Source of the DNA: Deltaproteobacteria bacterium | GTDB taxonomy: Bacteria; Desulfobacterota; Desulfobacteria; Desulfobacterales; JAUVGT01 | Direction of reading: 5' to 3' | DNA length: 5,619 nucleotides | Assembly (NCBI GenBank): GCA_030593645.1 | Contig: JAUVGT010000329.1 | Span: 1 to 5,619, forward strand | Shown: positions 4,037-5,619 of the stretch, piece by piece | How positions within the stretch are numbered: the first letter of the stretch is position 1 | Layout: every line of letters starts with the position of its first letter | Translations under genes and position numbers: made by a program | The notes under the pieces: model-generated | What the model saw: only the letters and a program-made list of their open reading frames with translations | What the model was told of the DNA's origin: nothing | Databases searched by the model: none

Positions 4037-5619
4037 ACACAACACGCAGTTTAATGCTCGGTAATGAAGCAATCGCAAGAGGACTGGTGGAAAATGGATG
4101 CGCGGTGGCCACATCATATCCCGGTACTCCTGCATCTGAAATCCTTTCGTCCGTCGCGGCCATACAAAAACAGGAATCCATACCCATGCATGTCCAGTGG
4201 GGAATAAATGAAAAAGTGGCATTTGAGATCGCCTATGCCGGGTGTATGACCGGTCTGCGTACAGCCGTCAGCATGAAGCAGGTTGGATTAAATGTAGCAT
4301 CGGATCCGCTTATGAGTGCCGCTTATCTTGGAACAAAAGGCGGTTTTATCGTTATCAGTGCGGATGATCCCGGGCCTCACTCTTCACAAACCGAACAGGA
4401 CAGCAGACTCACAGCTATGGCAGCCAAAATCCCGGTGTTTGATCCTGAGTCTCCTGCACAGGCAAAAGAAATGATGGCCATGGCATTTGAACTTTCAGAA
4501 GAATTTGAAGTTCCGGTCATGATTCGCCCCACAACCCGTATTTGCCATTCACGTCAGGATGTTGAACTGAATGAAATCATAAAATTAGACAGGAAACCTG
4601 ACTTTGAGAAAAATCCTGCTCGATGGGCGGCCACACCCAAATTCAGACTTCAGCTGCATAAAGAACTGGAAAAAAAACTTAAAGCCATTGCTTTAAAAAA
4701 GTCGACCGCACCCGTCAGAATAAACAATGGTTTTGATGCGGCTAAAGCCATTGTTGTATCCGGAGTTGCTGCCGCGCATGCGAAGGAGATTCTTAAGGAC
4801 CTGGATCTTTGGGATACCCTGCCGATCTATCATGTTCTACAGCCTTTTCCTTTACACAGCGAGTTTATGGCTCATCTTTTACAGTCCTATGAAGAGATCC
4901 TGGTATTGGAAGAGACCGTTCACGTTATAGAGATGCAGCTTGCAGACAGGAACCGGGTCAAAGGGAAACTGTCGGGTTATGTCCCTTCAACCGGAGAGCT
5001 TTCACCGGATATAATATCAGAGATTATCTGTAAATTTGCCGGAATTGCTTCATCTCCCGTACAGATGCCGACAGTACCCGGAAGGCGTCCCACCTTGTGT
5101 GCCGGGTGTCCGCACCGGGCCAGTTTTTTTGCCATAAAAAAAGCCGCCCGCAAGGGGATATATACCAGCGATATTGGGTGTTATACACTTGGGCTCAATC
5201 TGGGCGCGGTGGATACAGTGCTGTGTATGGGAGCCACAATCAGTCAGGCGGCCGGCTTTTATCATGCGTATAAGAATGAAGAAAAACCGCCCCCCCTGGT
5301 GTCTACGATCGGGGATTCAACTTTTTTTCATTCCGGTGTGCCTCCCCTGATTGACTCCGTGGTTCAAAAAGTGCCTTTTGTACTTGTGATTCTTGATAAC
5401 CGAACCACCGCGATGACCGGAAATCAGCCTACCCCGGCCACCGGTTTCGGCGCCTGTGGAGAGCCATTGGAAACAGTTGATATTCGCGCTCTTGTCAAAG
5501 GCTGTGGGGTCAATTTCTGTAAGGAAATGGACCCGTATGATTTAAAGGGATTCACAGGCCTGTTAAAAGAGGCGCTTGAGTACTGCAAGACAAATGGACC
5601 GGCAGTTGTGATTGCCAAA
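4033..5619 (+). CDS. iorA: Indolepyruvate:ferredoxin oxidoreductase alpha subunit (3' end outside window)
   Basis: Cytosolic TPP enzyme of anaerobes that, with IorB, oxidatively decarboxylates aryl-pyruvates from Trp, Phe and Tyr to aryl-acetyl-CoA and passes electrons to ferredoxin. The 529 visible residues start with LMLGNEAIARG and SYPGTPASE (28-36), typical of the IorA pyrimidine domain. Glu60 in WGINEK is the likely TPP-activating glutamate. DDPGPHSSQTEQD (111-123) is a family signature. LCAGCPHR (355-362) opens the TPP-binding domain, whose Mg/TPP motif runs from GDSTFFHSG (427-435) to LDNRTTAMTG (454-463). Family members are about 600-640 aa; the missing part should hold the C-terminal ferredoxin-like [4Fe-4S] region, so cluster cysteines cannot be checked. 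The start is a GTG with GGAGG four bases upstream. iorB is expected downstream but is not seen. In some anaerobes the enzyme can work in reverse for amino acid synthesis; direction cannot be told from sequence. Confidence 0.93.
   Translation, partial: MNTTRSLMLGNEAIARGLVENGCAVATSYPGTPASEILSSVAAIQKQESIPMHVQWGINEKVAFEIAYAGCMTGLRTAVSMKQVGLNVASDPLMSAAYLGTKGGFIVISADDPGPHSSQTEQDSRLTAMAAKIPVFDPESPAQAKEMMAMAFELSEEFEVPVMIRPTTRICHSRQDVELNEIIKLDRKPDFEKNPARWAATPKFRLQLHKELEKKLKAIALKKSTAPVRINNGFDAAKAIVVSGVAAAHAKEILKDLDLWDTLPIYHVLQPFPLHSEFMAHLLQSYEEILVLEETVHVIEMQLADRNRVKGKLSGYVPSTGELSPDIISEIICKFAGIASSPVQMPTVPGRRPTLCAGCPHRASFFAIKKAARKGIYTSDIGCYTLGLNLGAVDTVLCMGATISQAAGFYHAYKNEEKPPPLVSTIGDSTFFHSGVPPLIDSVVQKVPFVLVILDNRTTAMTGNQPTPATGFGACGEPLETVDIRALVKGCGVNFCKEMDPYDLKGFTGLLKEALEYCKTNGPAVVIAK

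Noticed and set aside
3932..4222. 96-aa minus-strand ORF opposite iorA
   Set aside because: It is antisense to the well-supported iorA coding frame and its leader.

Overview
The window looks like a chromosomal segment of an anaerobic, probably sulfate-reducing bacterium of the Desulfobacterota. The grounds are a TrpB2-type tryptophan synthase beta chain, an indolepyruvate:ferredoxin oxidoreductase alpha subunit, a small Cys-rich protein of a type I associate with that group, moderate GC, and many short dispersed palindromic repeats. This placement rests on gene content and style; no 16S rRNA or other marker is present.

Layout from left to right. (1) Positions 2-223 hold the C-terminal catalytic end of a tyrosine recombinase that reads like an integron integrase; it runs off the left edge. 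(2) Positions 222-355 hold a heptanucleotide tandem repeat and a small REP-like hairpin. (3) Positions 356-1300, minus strand, hold a 314-aa D-3-phosphoglycerate dehydrogenase with all catalytic residues but without the C-terminal regulatory half of long-form SerA. It has a very good sigma70 promoter (TTGACA-N17-TATAGT). (4) Positions 1401-1610 hold two more heptad repeats facing each other, forming a 210-bp inverted-repeat unit. (5) Positions 1601-1861, minus strand, encode an 86-aa Cys-rich protein of unknown function. (6) Positions 1950-1985 hold a perfect 17-bp-arm palindrome built from four tandem GTGCAC hexamers. (7) Positions 2013-3389, minus strand, encode TrpB2. (8) Positions 3390-3967 contain two unrelated long imperfect palindromes resembling MITEs, then an operator-like site and a candidate promoter reading right. 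(9) Positions 3968-4036 are a 22-codon leader ORF overlapping the start of iorA, which runs from 4033 off the right edge.

The metabolic genes form a loose theme: SerA makes the serine precursor, TrpB2 joins indole and serine into tryptophan, and IorA with an unseen IorB oxidises aryl-pyruvates from aromatic amino acids. They do not form one operon: trpB2 and iorA are divergent, and serA has its own promoter.

The most unusual part is the repeat landscape. Three copies of a 7-bp-period repeat share the leader AAAAGAT(T). In two of them the stop codon of the neighbouring gene (integrase, Cys-rich protein) sits in the same register of the repeat. Two copies bracket serA as direct repeats. No new multi-gene system (defence, CRISPR, biosynthetic cluster) is visible.
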